A stretch of 50,102 nucleotides of DNA from Phycisphaerae bacterium (lineage in GTDB: Bacteria > Planctomycetota > Phycisphaerae > Phycisphaerales > SM1A02), in the NCBI GenBank assembly GCA_016795035.1, contig JAEUIT010000023.1, forward strand, positions 1 through 50,102. The letters run 5' to 3'. Numbering within the stretch: position 1 is the first letter of the stretch; each line of letters begins with the position of its first letter. The notes beneath the pieces were generated by a model that was not told the origin of the DNA, did no database searches, and saw nothing but the letters and a program-made list of their open reading frames with translations. The position numbers were made by a program, and so were the translations under genes. This document shows positions 10,353 to 19,607 of the stretch, piece after piece.

Positions 10353-11755
10353 GGTCGTTCCTTCTTCTGCACGGTTCCCGCCGAGACGCTCGGCGCGTCG
10401 ACGGTCCCTCCGACCGCATACTCGAGCTCGACGGCGGCGACCGCCGCGTCCGCTTCCCGTCGCGTGAGCGTCCTGCGCACTTCGAGGAGGTCCCGTCTCG
10501 CTTCGAGGAGGACCGTCGTGTCGCTGACGCCCGCCGTCACGCCCCGCTGCGCAAGTTCGGCCACGCGCTCGCCGAGGGGCACCGCGACGTTGCGCAGTCT
10601 CCCCGCGAGGATCGCGGCCTCGGTCGCCTCGACATAGGCTGCCCTGGCCTCGCGGATGGCGCGATGGGCGACGGCTTCGCTCGTCGCAAGCGCCGCACGC
10701 GCCATCGACCCCGCCTTCGCGATCTGCGCCTCGTTCGTGTCGAAGATCGGGATCTCCGCCTCGATGACCGGCCCCAGCGTGTACGTCTCATCGGTGTCGC
10801 GCTCGAAGTCGACGCCGACGCCGAACTCCTTCAGCCTGTTCCGCTCCTCGACGGAGAGATCGGCGGCGTTCGCTTCCGCGAGCGCACGGCTCGCAGCGAC
10901 ATCAAGCCTCTGCGACCGGGCGAGTGCGATCGCCGTCGCCTCGTCCGCGGGAAGCGCGCGCACGAGATTGGCATCCGAGGCCGTCCAGTCCGCTTCCGCC
11001 GCCGGGAAGCCCATCAGTTCGAGCAGTCGCCGCCGCTCCTTGGCGAGCGCGCGCGCGAGGTCCGCCTCTTCGGTCTCGAAGGACACGAGCTGCTGCTCGA
11101 GCCGCGCCGTGTCGAGGGAGGTCGCCTCGCCGCCGGTGACGCGACGACCCATCGCGTCAATCGACTCCATGACGAGCGCTTCGGCCTCGCGCGTGAGCTC
11201 GAGCTCCTTCTGCCCGAACGCGATCCGCGCATGCGTGGACCGAACGTCGGCGACGAGGCGCAATGCCCGGTCGGAGACGTCGAGCACTGTCTCGTTGAGT
11301 CGCGCATCGGCGGCCCTGATCTTGCCGTCGCGAAGCCAGATCGCGGTGAGCTGCTGCACCGCGGCAGCGCCGACGAACCAGACGCCGTCGGCGGGATCGA
11401 CCGGCGCGCGCAGCGTCAGGGACAGGACAGGGTTCGGAAGGAGACCCGCCTGGACGAGGTCCGCTCGGCTCTCCGCGATCCGTTCGACCTCGGCGCGAAG
11501 CTGCCGGTTGTTCAGCAGGCTCATCCTCACCGCCGCATCCTGCGTCAGCGGAGACGAGCCGTCCCACTCGTCCAGGGTCTCGCTCCATGGGGATGTCCAG
11601 TCGACGCGCGAGCCGCTGCGCTCTTCGACCAGCCCTCCCGCGCGGCGGTAATCCTCCGCGGGGTCGAGCGACGCGCAACCACCGAGCGCCGCAAGGCACG
11701 CTGCGAGCCTCGACGCTCTTGTGAGCGGCACACTCCGATTCCGATCCGTGTTCAT
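10349..11755 (-). CDS. TolC-family outer-membrane efflux lipoprotein (CusC-like)
   Basis: A 468-residue outer-membrane factor. The N-terminus is a lipoprotein signal, with [10 protein letters not shown] and Cys27 as the likely lipidated residue. The rest is the long alternating-helix pattern of TolC proteins, with repeats such as [20 protein letters not shown] and [25 protein letters not shown]. It would form the exit duct for the RND pump encoded upstream. It follows the metal-binding protein gene after an 85-base gap holding a perfect hairpin, and its stop overlaps the copA start (ATGA). Confidence 0.88.
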   Translation of the reverse strand: MNTDRNRSVPLTRASRLAACLAALGGCASLDPAEDYRRAGGLVEERSGSRVDWTSPWSETLDEWDGSSPLTQDAAVRMSLLNNRQLRAEVERIAESRADLVQAGLLPNPVLSLTLRAPVDPADGVWFVGAAAVQQLTAIWLRDGKIRAADARLNETVLDVSDRALRLVADVRSTHARIAFGQKELELTREAEALVMESIDAMGRRVTGGEATSLDTARLEQQLVSFETEEADLARALAKERRRLLELMGFPAAEADWTASDANLVRALPADEATAIALARSQRLDVAASRALAEANAADLSVEERNRLKEFGVGVDFERDTDETYTLGPVIEAEIPIFDTNEAQIAKAGSMARAALATSEAVAHRAIREARAAYVEATEAAILAGRLRNVAVPLGERVAELAQRGVTAGVSDTTVLLEARRDLLEVRRTLTRREADAAVAAVELEYAVGGTVDAPSVSAGTVQKKERP

Positions 11756-11774
11756 GCGCTTTGCTCCGGCCAGG

Positions 11775-11810
11775 CCCCATCCCTCGTCGCGATCGTGACG
11801 AGGGATGGGG
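11775..11810. repeat. Perfect 14-bp inverted repeat between two operon genes
   Basis: The arms CCCCATCCCTCGTC (11775-11788) and GACGAGGGATGGGG (11797-11810) are exact complements around an 8-base loop. It lies in the 85-base gap between the metal-binding protein gene and the outer-membrane factor gene. No T-run follows on the transcribed (-) strand, so it may be a partial terminator, an RNase-processing site or an mRNA stabiliser, not a simple Rho-independent terminator. Confidence 0.7.
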
Positions 11811-11840
11811 AGTCGGGGTGAGGATTCCCGTACGCGACGC

Positions 11841-13742
11841 TCACTTCTTGACGAACTCCGCCGGAGCCTTGAGCTCCCCCGGGTGCTCCTTGGCGAGCAG
11901 CACGTACTCGTCGATGCACGGGGGGCAGCAGAACTGGTACGTCTGTCCCCCGATCACCCAGCTGAACTTCGGATTCGCCTTCGTCATGCTGATGGGGCAC
12001 AGCAGGTCGCCGACCTTCGGCTTGGCGTCGTGCTTGGCCATCTGGCCCTTGAACTTCTCATAGGCGGTCGTCGAGCCGTTCGCCTTGATGTCGGCGTCCG
12101 TGTACGCGCCACCGGCCACGAGATAGAGCTTGCGCGCCTCGTCAAGGCTCAGGTCGTCGGGCATGCCGTCGTCCTCGGCTTCGTGGTCGCTCTCGGCGAC
12201 GGTCCCGCCCGCATGCGCGCCGTGCGGAGTCTTCGGTGTCGTGCCTGAGATCGCCGCGACCAGCCTCGCCATCCGCGCCTCGTCCGTGAGACCGTCCCAA
12301 CGCAGCGCACAGTCGCCATCGCAGAACGCGACGGTCTGCCCCTTGAAGTCGCGGGTGTGGAAGGCGTTGACCTTGTCGCCCGTCATGGGGCATACCGCAT
12401 TCACGGCCGCGGCGCCGTGCTTGTGCTCCGCCTCGCCGTGACCCTCATGGCTCCCGCCGGCGCCCGGCGCGACCGCGAACGTGAACGGCACCGTGACCAC
12501 CCGTTCCTTGGCGGCGGTGCCCACGTTGAACTGTGCCCACGCCTTGTAGACGCCCGGCGTCTTGAAGTGCGCCTCGAAGTCCACCCTCGGCCCTCCCTTC
12601 GCGGAGGAACTAGCGTGGTCGCCGCCCTCGTGCGGATGGGAGTGCACGAACTCCTTCAGGTCGGCGCTGATGATGACCAGGTGCCCCATCGCCCCGAGGT
12701 ACGGAGCGAGGTCGGTCACAGGCTTGCCGTCCTTCGTGATCGTGTAGGCCAGGTGGGCACCGCCGCCGGTGGTGACGGGCCCTCCGGTGTCGAGCGCGAT
12801 CGTGTAGCCGTCCACGGTCCTTGGTCCGTCGGCGTCGGGCTTGAGCGGCGTCGCCGCGCGAGGCGCGCCGTCGACCTTGATGGTGACCGGAACCACCTGC
12901 ATCCCGACGCCCTTCGGCGTGAAGTCGTGGAACAGGGTGTACTCGCCGCCCGCGGGAAACGTCCACGTCAGCGCGAAGGTGCCGTCTGACTGAAGCGTCG
13001 GATGCTCATGGGCGAACCACGAGAGGTCCTTGCTCACCATCAGGAGATGGAGCGGCTTCTCGTGGACGCGCTCGACCTCCTTGACCTGCATGCCGCGAGG
13101 GTCCTTCAGGGTGAAGCCGAGCGCGACGGGCTTGCCCGCCTCGATCGCGCCGCCGCGCGGCGTCACGTCAACCGTGAAACGCTCGGTGGTCTGCTTCTTG
13201 AGGTCCATCTTGCACACGGGGCACTCTCCCGGCCGGTCGTATGTCTTCTCGCCCTCGCAATGCATGGGGCAGAAGTACGCCGCAGGCGCGAAGCCCTCGA
13301 TGCGCGACGCCGCGGCAGCGACCTTCTCGAACTGCGTTCTGCTCGCGGCGAGGTCGCCCTTGTCAGCCGACTCGTGAAGCTCGTTGGCCGTCGCGGCGAG
13401 ATCCTTTCCGGCGAGGTTCGTCTCCTTGACCTTGTCGCGGGCGATGCCGCTGTCCGCGGCCAGCGCCAGCGCGCCGAGCTGCTTGGCCAGCTCGGCAAGG
13501 GAGTTCGCGTCGTCCGCGACGCCCGCGAGCGACCCGGCGCCGAGCGAGGCGCGGATGCGCGTGATGGTGTCGGCGATCCGGCGGGACGCCTCGCCGAACG
13601 ACTTCGCCTTCGCGACCGTCTCGTGCGCGTGGTCGTCGTGACCCGCGCCCGAACCGTGCTCGTGCTGGGCCATGACGGGCGTGGTCCAGAGCGCCGCGGC
13701 GAATGCCGCTGTGAGGGTTGTCCTTGCGATGGATGGCTTCAT
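11841..13742 (-). CDS. Periplasmic multidomain metal-binding protein of the copper operon
   Basis: A 633-residue secreted protein. The signal peptide ends near residue 25 (TPVMAQ), followed by a His-rich stretch and a helical region at about 45-150. Residues 156-182 form a heavy-metal-binding domain (YFCPMHCEGEKTYDRPGECPVCKMDL). Residues 230-425 hold two beta-sandwich-like repeats, each rich in His (SWFAHEHPTL; EFVHSHPHEGG). Two YHS-like cysteine modules follow, CPMTGDKVN...FCDGDC at about 451-478 and CPISMTKAN...CCPPCIDEY at about 582-613. Its ATG at 13742 overlaps the end of the RND pump gene by 4 bases. I infer a copper-binding chaperone or buffer for the pump. The combination of domains is unusual. 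Confidence 0.8.
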   Translation of the reverse strand: MKPSIARTTLTAAFAAALWTTPVMAQHEHGSGAGHDDHAHETVAKAKSFGEASRRIADTITRIRASLGAGSLAGVADDANSLAELAKQLGALALAADSGIARDKVKETNLAGKDLAATANELHESADKGDLAASRTQFEKVAAAASRIEGFAPAAYFCPMHCEGEKTYDRPGECPVCKMDLKKQTTERFTVDVTPRGGAIEAGKPVALGFTLKDPRGMQVKEVERVHEKPLHLLMVSKDLSWFAHEHPTLQSDGTFALTWTFPAGGEYTLFHDFTPKGVGMQVVPVTIKVDGAPRAATPLKPDADGPRTVDGYTIALDTGGPVTTGGGAHLAYTITKDGKPVTDLAPYLGAMGHLVIISADLKEFVHSHPHEGGDHASSSAKGGPRVDFEAHFKTPGVYKAWAQFNVGTAAKERVVTVPFTFAVAPGAGGSHEGHGEAEHKHGAAAVNAVCPMTGDKVNAFHTRDFKGQTVAFCDGDCALRWDGLTDEARMARLVAAISGTTPKTPHGAHAGGTVAESDHEAEDDGMPDDLSLDEARKLYLVAGGAYTDADIKANGSTTAYEKFKGQMAKHDAKPKVGDLLCPISMTKANPKFSWVIGGQTYQFCCPPCIDEYVLLAKEHPGELKAPAEFVKK

Positions 13743-16700
13743 GACTGGCTTCCTTCTGGAGGGGCGACGGCGCCTGGCTCCGCGATGGCAGAGGCTGGTG
13801 CGTTGCCGCCGTCGCGCGCCTCTGCCTGAGGTGCGACGCGGTCGATGAGGGGCTGTTCGAGGCCTGAACCGGCACGGTGCGCCTCGACATGCTCGCGAGC
13901 GAGGCGCTCGGCGCTCCTGCGGCCGAAGCGATGGAATACGGCTGGGGTGACGAAGAAGTCGAGCAACGTGCTGGAGACCAGTCCGCCGAGAATGACGACC
14001 GCGACCGGATAGAGGATCTCCTTGCCCGGCTCGCCCTTGGTGAGAACGAGCGGCAGGAGCCCGAGCCCGGCGGTGATCGCGGTCATGAGGACAGGCGCCA
14101 CACGCTCCTGGCTCCCCTGAATGATGAGCTCCCTGCTCCACGGCCGTCCCTCGACCGTCATCAGGTGGATGTAGTGGCTGACCATCAGCACGCCGTTCCG
14201 CGTGGCGATGCCGGTCAGCGAGATGAACCCCACGAGCGAGGCGACGCTGAACGGCTCGCCGGCGATGGCAAGCGCGGCGACGCTTCCGAGGAAGGCGAAT
14301 GGGACGTTGAGCATGATCTGGATCGCGACCATGCCCGAGCGGTAATGCGTGTAGAGGATGACGAAGATCGCCGCGAGCGATCCGGCACCGAGGAGGAGAA
14401 GGAGCCGCGTCGACTCCTGCTGCGCCTCGTACAGCCCGCCGTACACGAGCGTGTATCCCTGCGGCAGCTTCACGTCCATCGCGATCGAGCGCTTCAGTTC
14501 CTCGACCGTGGAGCCGAGGTCGCGGCCGCGCACGTTGCACTGGACCACGATGCGGCGGCGGAGGTTCTCCCTCGCCACCTCGTTCGGTCCAAGTCGCTCG
14601 ACGACCTGCGCCACGTCGCGGAGCAGGATGATCGCGCCCGTCGGCGCGACGAGCCGCACCTCTTCGAGCTTCGTCGGATCGGTCCGGTGCCGGTCGTCGA
14701 GCGTGAGCGTGATGTCGAAGGTCTTGAGGCCGTCGAGCACCTGACCCACCACCTTGCCCTTGGTGGCGGTCTCCATCGCGTCGGTGAGCGTTCCGGGCGT
14801 GAACCCCACCCGCGCCGCGCGCTCGCGGTCGACCGCGATGTGGAGCTGCGGCACCAGCACCTGCTGCTCGACCTGAAGGTCGGCGACGCCGGGGATGCCC
14901 TCCATCGCGCCCTTGACCTCCTCGGCGAGCGACCTGAGAGTGTCGAGGTCGTCGCCGAAGATCTTCACCGCGACCATCGCCCGCACGCCGGAAAGCAGGT
15001 GCTCGATGCGGTGGCTGATCGGCTGGCCGACTCCGACATTCGCGCCGGGGAACACCGAGAGCTTCTCCTCGATCGCCGCGAAGACCTCCTCGCGCCTTCG
15101 GATGTCCGAGACGGCGGGCGGCCTGCGACCCGAAGCGGTCGCATGTCCATTGGGGTCCTTCGCCTCCTTGAGGGTCCAGATGTCGACGTCGATCTCCGAT
15201 GAGTGCACGCCTTCTGCGTGCTCGTCCTGTTCCGCCCGCCCCGTGCGTCGCGCGACGGACTTCACCTGCGGGATCGAGAGGATCGCCTCCTCGGCCTTGG
15301 TGGCGACGCGGTTCGACTCCGCGAGGGAAACGCCCGGCTGGAGCATGAACGACACCGTCGCGGTGCCTTCGTTGAACGGCGGCAGGAACTCCGAGCCGAG
15401 GCGCGTCACGACGAATCCGGCGATCAGCACGAATCCACCGAGCGTGACGAGCACCGTTCCCGGGCGCGGCATCGAGATCGCGTACGCGCCGAGCGCAAGC
15501 CGCTTGCAGGCGCGAAGCACCGGCCCGTCGCTCCCGTGCTCCATCCGCCGCACGCCGGGGAGGAGGTAGGATGCGAGCACCGGCGTCACCGTGAGCGCGA
15601 CGAGAAGCGACGCGAAGATGCTGATGATGTAGGCCGTCGCGAGCGGGGCGAAGAGGCGGCCCTCGATCCCCGGCAGGAAGAAGGTGGGGATGAAGACGAG
15701 GTTCACGATCACCGTGCCGATGATGATCGGGTTGCGGATCTCGCTCGACGCCTCGTAGACGATCCGCAGCACCGGCCTCGGGTTCGGCGACCGTCGGTTC
15801 TCGCCGAGGCGACGGTAGACGTTCTCGACGTCCACCACGGCGTCGTCGACGAGTTCGCCGATGGCCACCGCGAGTCCTCCGAGCGTCATCGTGTTGACGC
15901 TCATCCCGAGCCAGTGGAAGACGATGAACGTCGTAATGAGCGACAGCGGCAGCGCCGTCAGCGTCACGGCGGTCGTGCGCACGTTGAGCAGGAAGAGGAT
16001 GAGCACGATGACGACGAGGATCGCGCCGTCGCGGAGCGCGTGGACCACGTTGCCGAGCGCCGCCCTGATGAAGTGTTCCTGCCTGAACACGTCGGGATTG
16101 ACCCGAAGCCCCTCGGGAAGCGCGGGCCTGAGCTGCTCGAGCGTCGCGTCGAGGGCGCGGGTAAGCGTGATCGTGTCGGCGCCCGGTTGCTTCTGGATCG
16201 CCATGATGACGGCGGGCTCGCCGTTCTCCGACCCCTCGCCGCGCTTGATCGTCGGCCCCGTTTCCCGCACCGTCGCGACGTCGCGCACGAGGACGGCCCG
16301 CGGGGGCGACGCGTGGTCGCCGGGACGCGTCGCGACGAGCGACGCCGCGATGTCGTCGGCCGTGAGGACGCGGCCGAGGTTGCGCACGACGAGCTCCTGC
16401 GCGCCCTGTTCGATGAAGCCGCCACCGGTGTTCTGGTTCGCCGCGGCGAGCGCCGCCTCCACCTCCTCAAGCGTCAGCCCGAAGAGGCGCAGCTTGTCCG
16501 GATCGGCCTGCACCCGGAACTGCTTGAGCTCCCCTCCCATCACCGTCACCTGCGCGATGCCGGGGATGGAAAGGAGCGCCGGCCGCAGCACGAACTCCGC
16601 CTGCGTCCTCACCTCCATCGGGTCGAGGGTCTCGCTCGACACGCTGACCAGCGCGATCTCCCCCATGATGCTGGAGGCGGGCGTCATCACAGGGACAATG

Positions 16701-17071
16701 CCGGGCGGCAGCTTCTCGACCACCGTTCCAAGGCGCTCGGTCACGACCTGGCGGTTGAACTTCGGATCGGTTCCCCACGCGAACTCGACGTACACGATCG
16801 ACAGGCCAAGCGTGCTCCGGCTGCGGACCCGTTCCACTCCGGGTGCGCCGTTGACGGCCGTCTCGATGGGATAGGTGACCTGCGTCTCGACCTCTTCCGG
16901 CGCGAGGCCGGGCGCTTCGCCGAAGATCGTCACGACCGGCCGGTTCAGGTCGGGCAGGACGTCGGTCGGGGTCCGCAGCGTGACGAACACGCCGTAGATG
17001 GACACGAGGAGCGCCGCGATCAGGACAAGCACCCGGTTGTCGAGCGACGATTTGATGATCCAGTTGAGCAA
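13739..17071 (-). CDS. cusA: RND heavy-metal efflux pump, CusA/CzcA family
   Basis: A 1,110-residue inner-membrane RND pump of full length. It has the first transmembrane helix near residues 10-30, two large periplasmic loops, and the fourth-helix motif GGLAVAIGELVDDAVVDVEN containing the proton-relay acidic residues of heavy-metal RND proteins. Later come PQVKSVARRTGRAEQDEHA, typical of HME-RND proteins, and the second half with VGFISLTGIATRNGVLM. With the adaptor and CusC-like protein it forms a tripartite Cu/Ag exporter. Metal choice is inferred mainly from neighbours (CopA with CPC, copper-type metal-binding protein); CzcA-like Co/Zn/Cd export remains possible. It starts 16 bases after the adaptor gene. 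Confidence 0.92.
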   Translation of the reverse strand: MLNWIIKSSLDNRVLVLIAALLVSIYGVFVTLRTPTDVLPDLNRPVVTIFGEAPGLAPEEVETQVTYPIETAVNGAPGVERVRSRSTLGLSIVYVEFAWGTDPKFNRQVVTERLGTVVEKLPPGIVPVMTPASSIMGEIALVSVSSETLDPMEVRTQAEFVLRPALLSIPGIAQVTVMGGELKQFRVQADPDKLRLFGLTLEEVEAALAAANQNTGGGFIEQGAQELVVRNLGRVLTADDIAASLVATRPGDHASPPRAVLVRDVATVRETGPTIKRGEGSENGEPAVIMAIQKQPGADTITLTRALDATLEQLRPALPEGLRVNPDVFRQEHFIRAALGNVVHALRDGAILVVIVLILFLLNVRTTAVTLTALPLSLITTFIVFHWLGMSVNTMTLGGLAVAIGELVDDAVVDVENVYRRLGENRRSPNPRPVLRIVYEASSEIRNPIIIGTVIVNLVFIPTFFLPGIEGRLFAPLATAYIISIFASLLVALTVTPVLASYLLPGVRRMEHGSDGPVLRACKRLALGAYAISMPRPGTVLVTLGGFVLIAGFVVTRLGSEFLPPFNEGTATVSFMLQPGVSLAESNRVATKAEEAILSIPQVKSVARRTGRAEQDEHAEGVHSSEIDVDIWTLKEAKDPNGHATASGRRPPAVSDIRRREEVFAAIEEKLSVFPGANVGVGQPISHRIEHLLSGVRAMVAVKIFGDDLDTLRSLAEEVKGAMEGIPGVADLQVEQQVLVPQLHIAVDRERAARVGFTPGTLTDAMETATKGKVVGQVLDGLKTFDITLTLDDRHRTDPTKLEEVRLVAPTGAIILLRDVAQVVERLGPNEVARENLRRRIVVQCNVRGRDLGSTVEELKRSIAMDVKLPQGYTLVYGGLYEAQQESTRLLLLLGAGSLAAIFVILYTHYRSGMVAIQIMLNVPFAFLGSVAALAIAGEPFSVASLVGFISLTGIATRNGVLMVSHYIHLMTVEGRPWSRELIIQGSQERVAPVLMTAITAGLGLLPLVLTKGEPGKEILYPVAVVILGGLVSSTLLDFFVTPAVFHRFGRRSAERLAREHVEAHRAGSGLEQPLIDRVAPQAEARDGGNAPASAIAEPGAVAPPEGSQS

Positions 17072-17087
17072 TGCGAGTTCCTCGTCT

Positions 17088-18476
17088 TCAGTGCTTGTGG
17101 CCGTGGCCGTCGCCGGCCGCGGGAGCGGGGATCGCGTTGGCCGCCTGCGTCGCGTCGACCGCGACGAACCCGCGCAGCTGCGAGAGCCCGAACGCGCCGC
17201 TCGCCGCGATCACGTCGCCGGGAACCAGACCCTGCGTGATCTCCACGACCCGATCGTCGCGCACCCCGGTCGCCACGTCGCGCTTCCTGAACGTCACGTC
17301 CTCGCCATCGCCTTCGCGCACGAAGACGAACTGGAGCGGTCCCTCGCGAACGATCGCCGACGCAGGGACGACGACCGCGGCGTCGTTGCGGTTCAGCACC
17401 ACGACGAGGTCGACGAACTGTCCGGGCCGCAGCGCGCCGGAAGGGTTGTCCACGTCGATCAGGACATGGGCCGTCCGCTTCGTCGCGTCGATCACGGGAC
17501 TGAGGAAGCGTACGACGCCCTCGCCGATCAACTCGCCTCCGGAGCCCGACCTCACCCGCACGGTGGCGTTGTCGGCACCGGCGAGTCGCTGGACCAGCGC
17601 CTCCGGAACCTCGCCCTGCACCTGAACCGCGGTGAAGTTGCCGACACTCATGAGCGTCGCTCCGGCGGCGACGCCTTGGCCGATCAGGGCGTCGCGCGAC
17701 ACAACGACTCCGTCGACGGGGGACAGGAAGCGAAGTGATCCCGGCGCGACCGGGCCGCCTACCTGCTGCGGGGGCAACGTGGCGCGAAGCGCGTCCGCCG
17801 CCGACTTCGTGGCGGCAGCCTGCCGTCTGAGCGACTCCACTTCGGCCCTCGCCTGCGTCACGGCAACGCCGCGGAGCGATGCCTCGGTCCGCAGCTTCAG
17901 TGCGTCGGCGCTGCGCTGCGCGAGGAGGTTCGCGGCAACGCTCTCACCGGCGGTTCGCAGACGCTCGACCTCGGCTTCGGCGATCTCCGCGCCCTTCGAC
18001 GCCGCGGGCGCCTCGATCTCGGCTGCCGCGGCCTGCGACTCCGCGCGGGTCGCCTCGGCGAGCAGCCGTTCGATCTCAGCCTCGAGCCGCTGGACGTCGT
18101 AGACGGCCTTCGCCGCTTCGGGAGAGTCGACTTCGGCGAGTACGTCTCCCTTGCGGACCGTGTCGCCGGGCTGGACCGCCACCGATCGCACGACGCCGGG
18201 GAAGGCGGGCGCGATCGCGAAATGGGAGTCGGGGCGTGCCGCGACGACGCCGGTGAGGCGAACGACGTCCTCGACGTTGCCGAAGTCGACCTCGGCAGTC
18301 TGCAACCCGATCGCCACCGCGGTCGCCTCCGAGACCTTCTTCGGGGCGTTGGGGTCGAAGGTGGCACCAGTCGGCTTCCCGTGGCCCTCATGGGCGAACA
18401 CCGTGGGAAGGAACGCGATCGAGAAGACAACGGCAGCGCCGGCGACGGCGACCGAGATCCGGGCGAGTCCGGACAT
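17088..18476 (-). CDS. cusB: RND efflux periplasmic adaptor (CusB/CzcB family)
   Basis: A 462-residue membrane-fusion protein. The signal sequence ends around FLPTVFA, followed by a His-containing N-terminus (HEGHGK). The barrel-sandwich hybrid halves are VAVQPGDTVRKGDVLAEVDSP and LRFLSPVDGVVVSRDALIGQ. They flank a long helical hairpin rich in Ala/Glu at about residues 125-250. A C-terminal His tail (DGHGHKH) ends the protein. The start at 18476 is chosen because GGAGG lies 7 bases upstream on the coding strand and it begins the signal peptide; the frame itself is open to 18557. The protein links the pump to the outer-membrane factor and may bind metal through the terminal histidines. Confidence 0.9.
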   Translation of the reverse strand: MSGLARISVAVAGAAVVFSIAFLPTVFAHEGHGKPTGATFDPNAPKKVSEATAVAIGLQTAEVDFGNVEDVVRLTGVVAARPDSHFAIAPAFPGVVRSVAVQPGDTVRKGDVLAEVDSPEAAKAVYDVQRLEAEIERLLAEATRAESQAAAAEIEAPAASKGAEIAEAEVERLRTAGESVAANLLAQRSADALKLRTEASLRGVAVTQARAEVESLRRQAAATKSAADALRATLPPQQVGGPVAPGSLRFLSPVDGVVVSRDALIGQGVAAGATLMSVGNFTAVQVQGEVPEALVQRLAGADNATVRVRSGSGGELIGEGVVRFLSPVIDATKRTAHVLIDVDNPSGALRPGQFVDLVVVLNRNDAAVVVPASAIVREGPLQFVFVREGDGEDVTFRKRDVATGVRDDRVVEITQGLVPGDVIAASGAFGLSQLRGFVAVDATQAANAIPAPAAGDGHGHKH

Positions 18477-18618
18477 TGGACAATCCTCCAAATGAGGAAT
18501 GGGACGCGAATCAGGATGGATTGGGTGCGACGCGCAGCAGATCGCGGCCAACGTCACAGGCCTCGCCGTTCGGAGTGATCCCGAACGGCATGGACCAGGA
18601 GTCGGCGGCTTGGATTGC

Positions 18619-19080
18619 TTACACGGTCAGCGCGCAGTGCAGGCGCAGCAGGCTCGTGACCGGTGGCAGGACCGGTCTCGCAGCCGTCGCGCGGGCGCGG
18701 GTCGAGGCAACCTCTTCGACCGGCAGCATCTCGGCAGTCGGAAGAATCGCCACGAGGGCCGGCGCGGGGATCTCGACAACCGGCTTCGCCACGACACCGA
18801 GCTTCGTCAGGCTCTTTCCGCAACCGCATCCGTCGCGATCGTCACCGGGGCTGCAGGGCTTCGAATCCGGCTGGCTGTCGCCGTGGTCATGCCCGCCGTG
18901 GCAAGAGGCGTGCTCATCGTGTCCGTGGTCCGACTCGGCGTGCGCATGCCCCGCGGCGACGGGCGAGCCCTGCGAGGGACAGCAGGTTCCGAGCGAACGG
19001 AAGCTGCAGCAGCAGAGCGGCATCGACACCACCACGAGGAGGGTGACGAGCAGCCGGAATGGGCCAGTGGGACCGAACAC
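18619..19080 (-). CDS. Cys/His-rich small membrane-associated protein, first gene of the copper operon
   Basis: A 153-residue open frame with a GTG start at 19080. It begins with a hydrophobic segment (FRLLVTLLVVVSMPLCCC), which could be a lipoprotein signal. A stretch of clustered Cys and His follows (GHAHAESDHGHDEHASCHGG, then CSPGDDRDGCGCG), and the C-terminal half is Ala/Pro/Val-rich. No known family is recognised, but the composition is what one expects of a copper-binding accessory protein. It lies 142 bases upstream of cusB on the same strand. The start codon is uncertain: there is no well-placed ribosome site, and internal starts are possible. Confidence 0.55.
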   Translation of the reverse strand: MFGPTGPFRLLVTLLVVVSMPLCCCSFRSLGTCCPSQGSPVAAGHAHAESDHGHDEHASCHGGHDHGDSQPDSKPCSPGDDRDGCGCGKSLTKLGVVAKPVVEIPAPALVAILPTAEMLPVEEVASTRARATAARPVLPPVTSLLRLHCALTV

Positions 19081-19607
19081 GCTCCGAAGGATACCGCTCT
19101 ACCCGCAAACATTCCATCCGGGGAGGCGTGGGGACCAATCCGGCGGTACGAACGCCTCGGTCACGACCCCTCGGGTTTGGGGCATGATGGAACGAAGTAG
19201 AGACTTTTCGCGACCTGTCACGATCCCTCTATTCCACGCGGCCGCCGAAAGGCGGCCGTGGTCGTTTCCTGAGATTGAGCCCAAGCAAGGGCAGGGTCGC
19301 GCGGAGACGAAGAAGCCGCCACACCCAGCACTGATCGGGAAGCCTTATCGATCTCGCACGCATGAGGCGTTGACGAGACGGTGGGAGTTGCCGCGGCGAG
19401 AAAGGAGAATAGAAGGGTGTCTGGCTCGCCTGAACTCCGTTGGTGTTCAAGCCTCGAAGGAGCCGTTGAGGCGCTGGCGTGGACGGCCGGTACCTGGCGA
19501 ATCGAATGCGCAACGCGATGGCGCTACGTCCCGATAAACAGGCCTGGCTCAATTGGGCTAATTGGGCTAGTGCCGGCGGGTTCACGCGATGTCGGTCGCG
19601 GCTTGTC
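19081..19607. other. Gene-poor interval between copper operon and kinase operon
   Basis: About 530 bases without a convincing gene; the open frames here lack recognisable protein features. It should carry the promoter of the copper operon at its left end and the 3' end of the kinase transcript at its right. An imperfect hairpin lies at about 19237-19262 (arms ending GGCCGCC/GGCGGCC around GAAA) without a T-run. A short direct repeat of AATTGGGCT occurs at about 19552-19570. No operator could be identified by eye. Confidence 0.5.

Noticed and set aside
10262..11821. A 519-codon + frame opposite the outer-membrane factor gene
   Set aside because: The sense strand encodes a recognisable TolC-family lipoprotein; the opposite frame has no motifs.
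13743..14540. N-terminal extension of the metal-binding protein to 14540
   Set aside because: The extra residues are an Arg-rich shadow of cusA, while the ATG at 13742 starts a clear signal peptide and overlaps the cusA stop.
15203..17239. A 678-codon frame on the + strand opposite cusA
   Set aside because: It is antisense to a strongly conserved RND pump, and its product is a charged Arg/His/Asp/Glu-rich string typical of GC-rich shadows.
19237..19262. GC-rich hairpin as terminator of the kinase operon
   Set aside because: It is about 350 bases from the kinase stop, has a bulge and no T-run on either strand.
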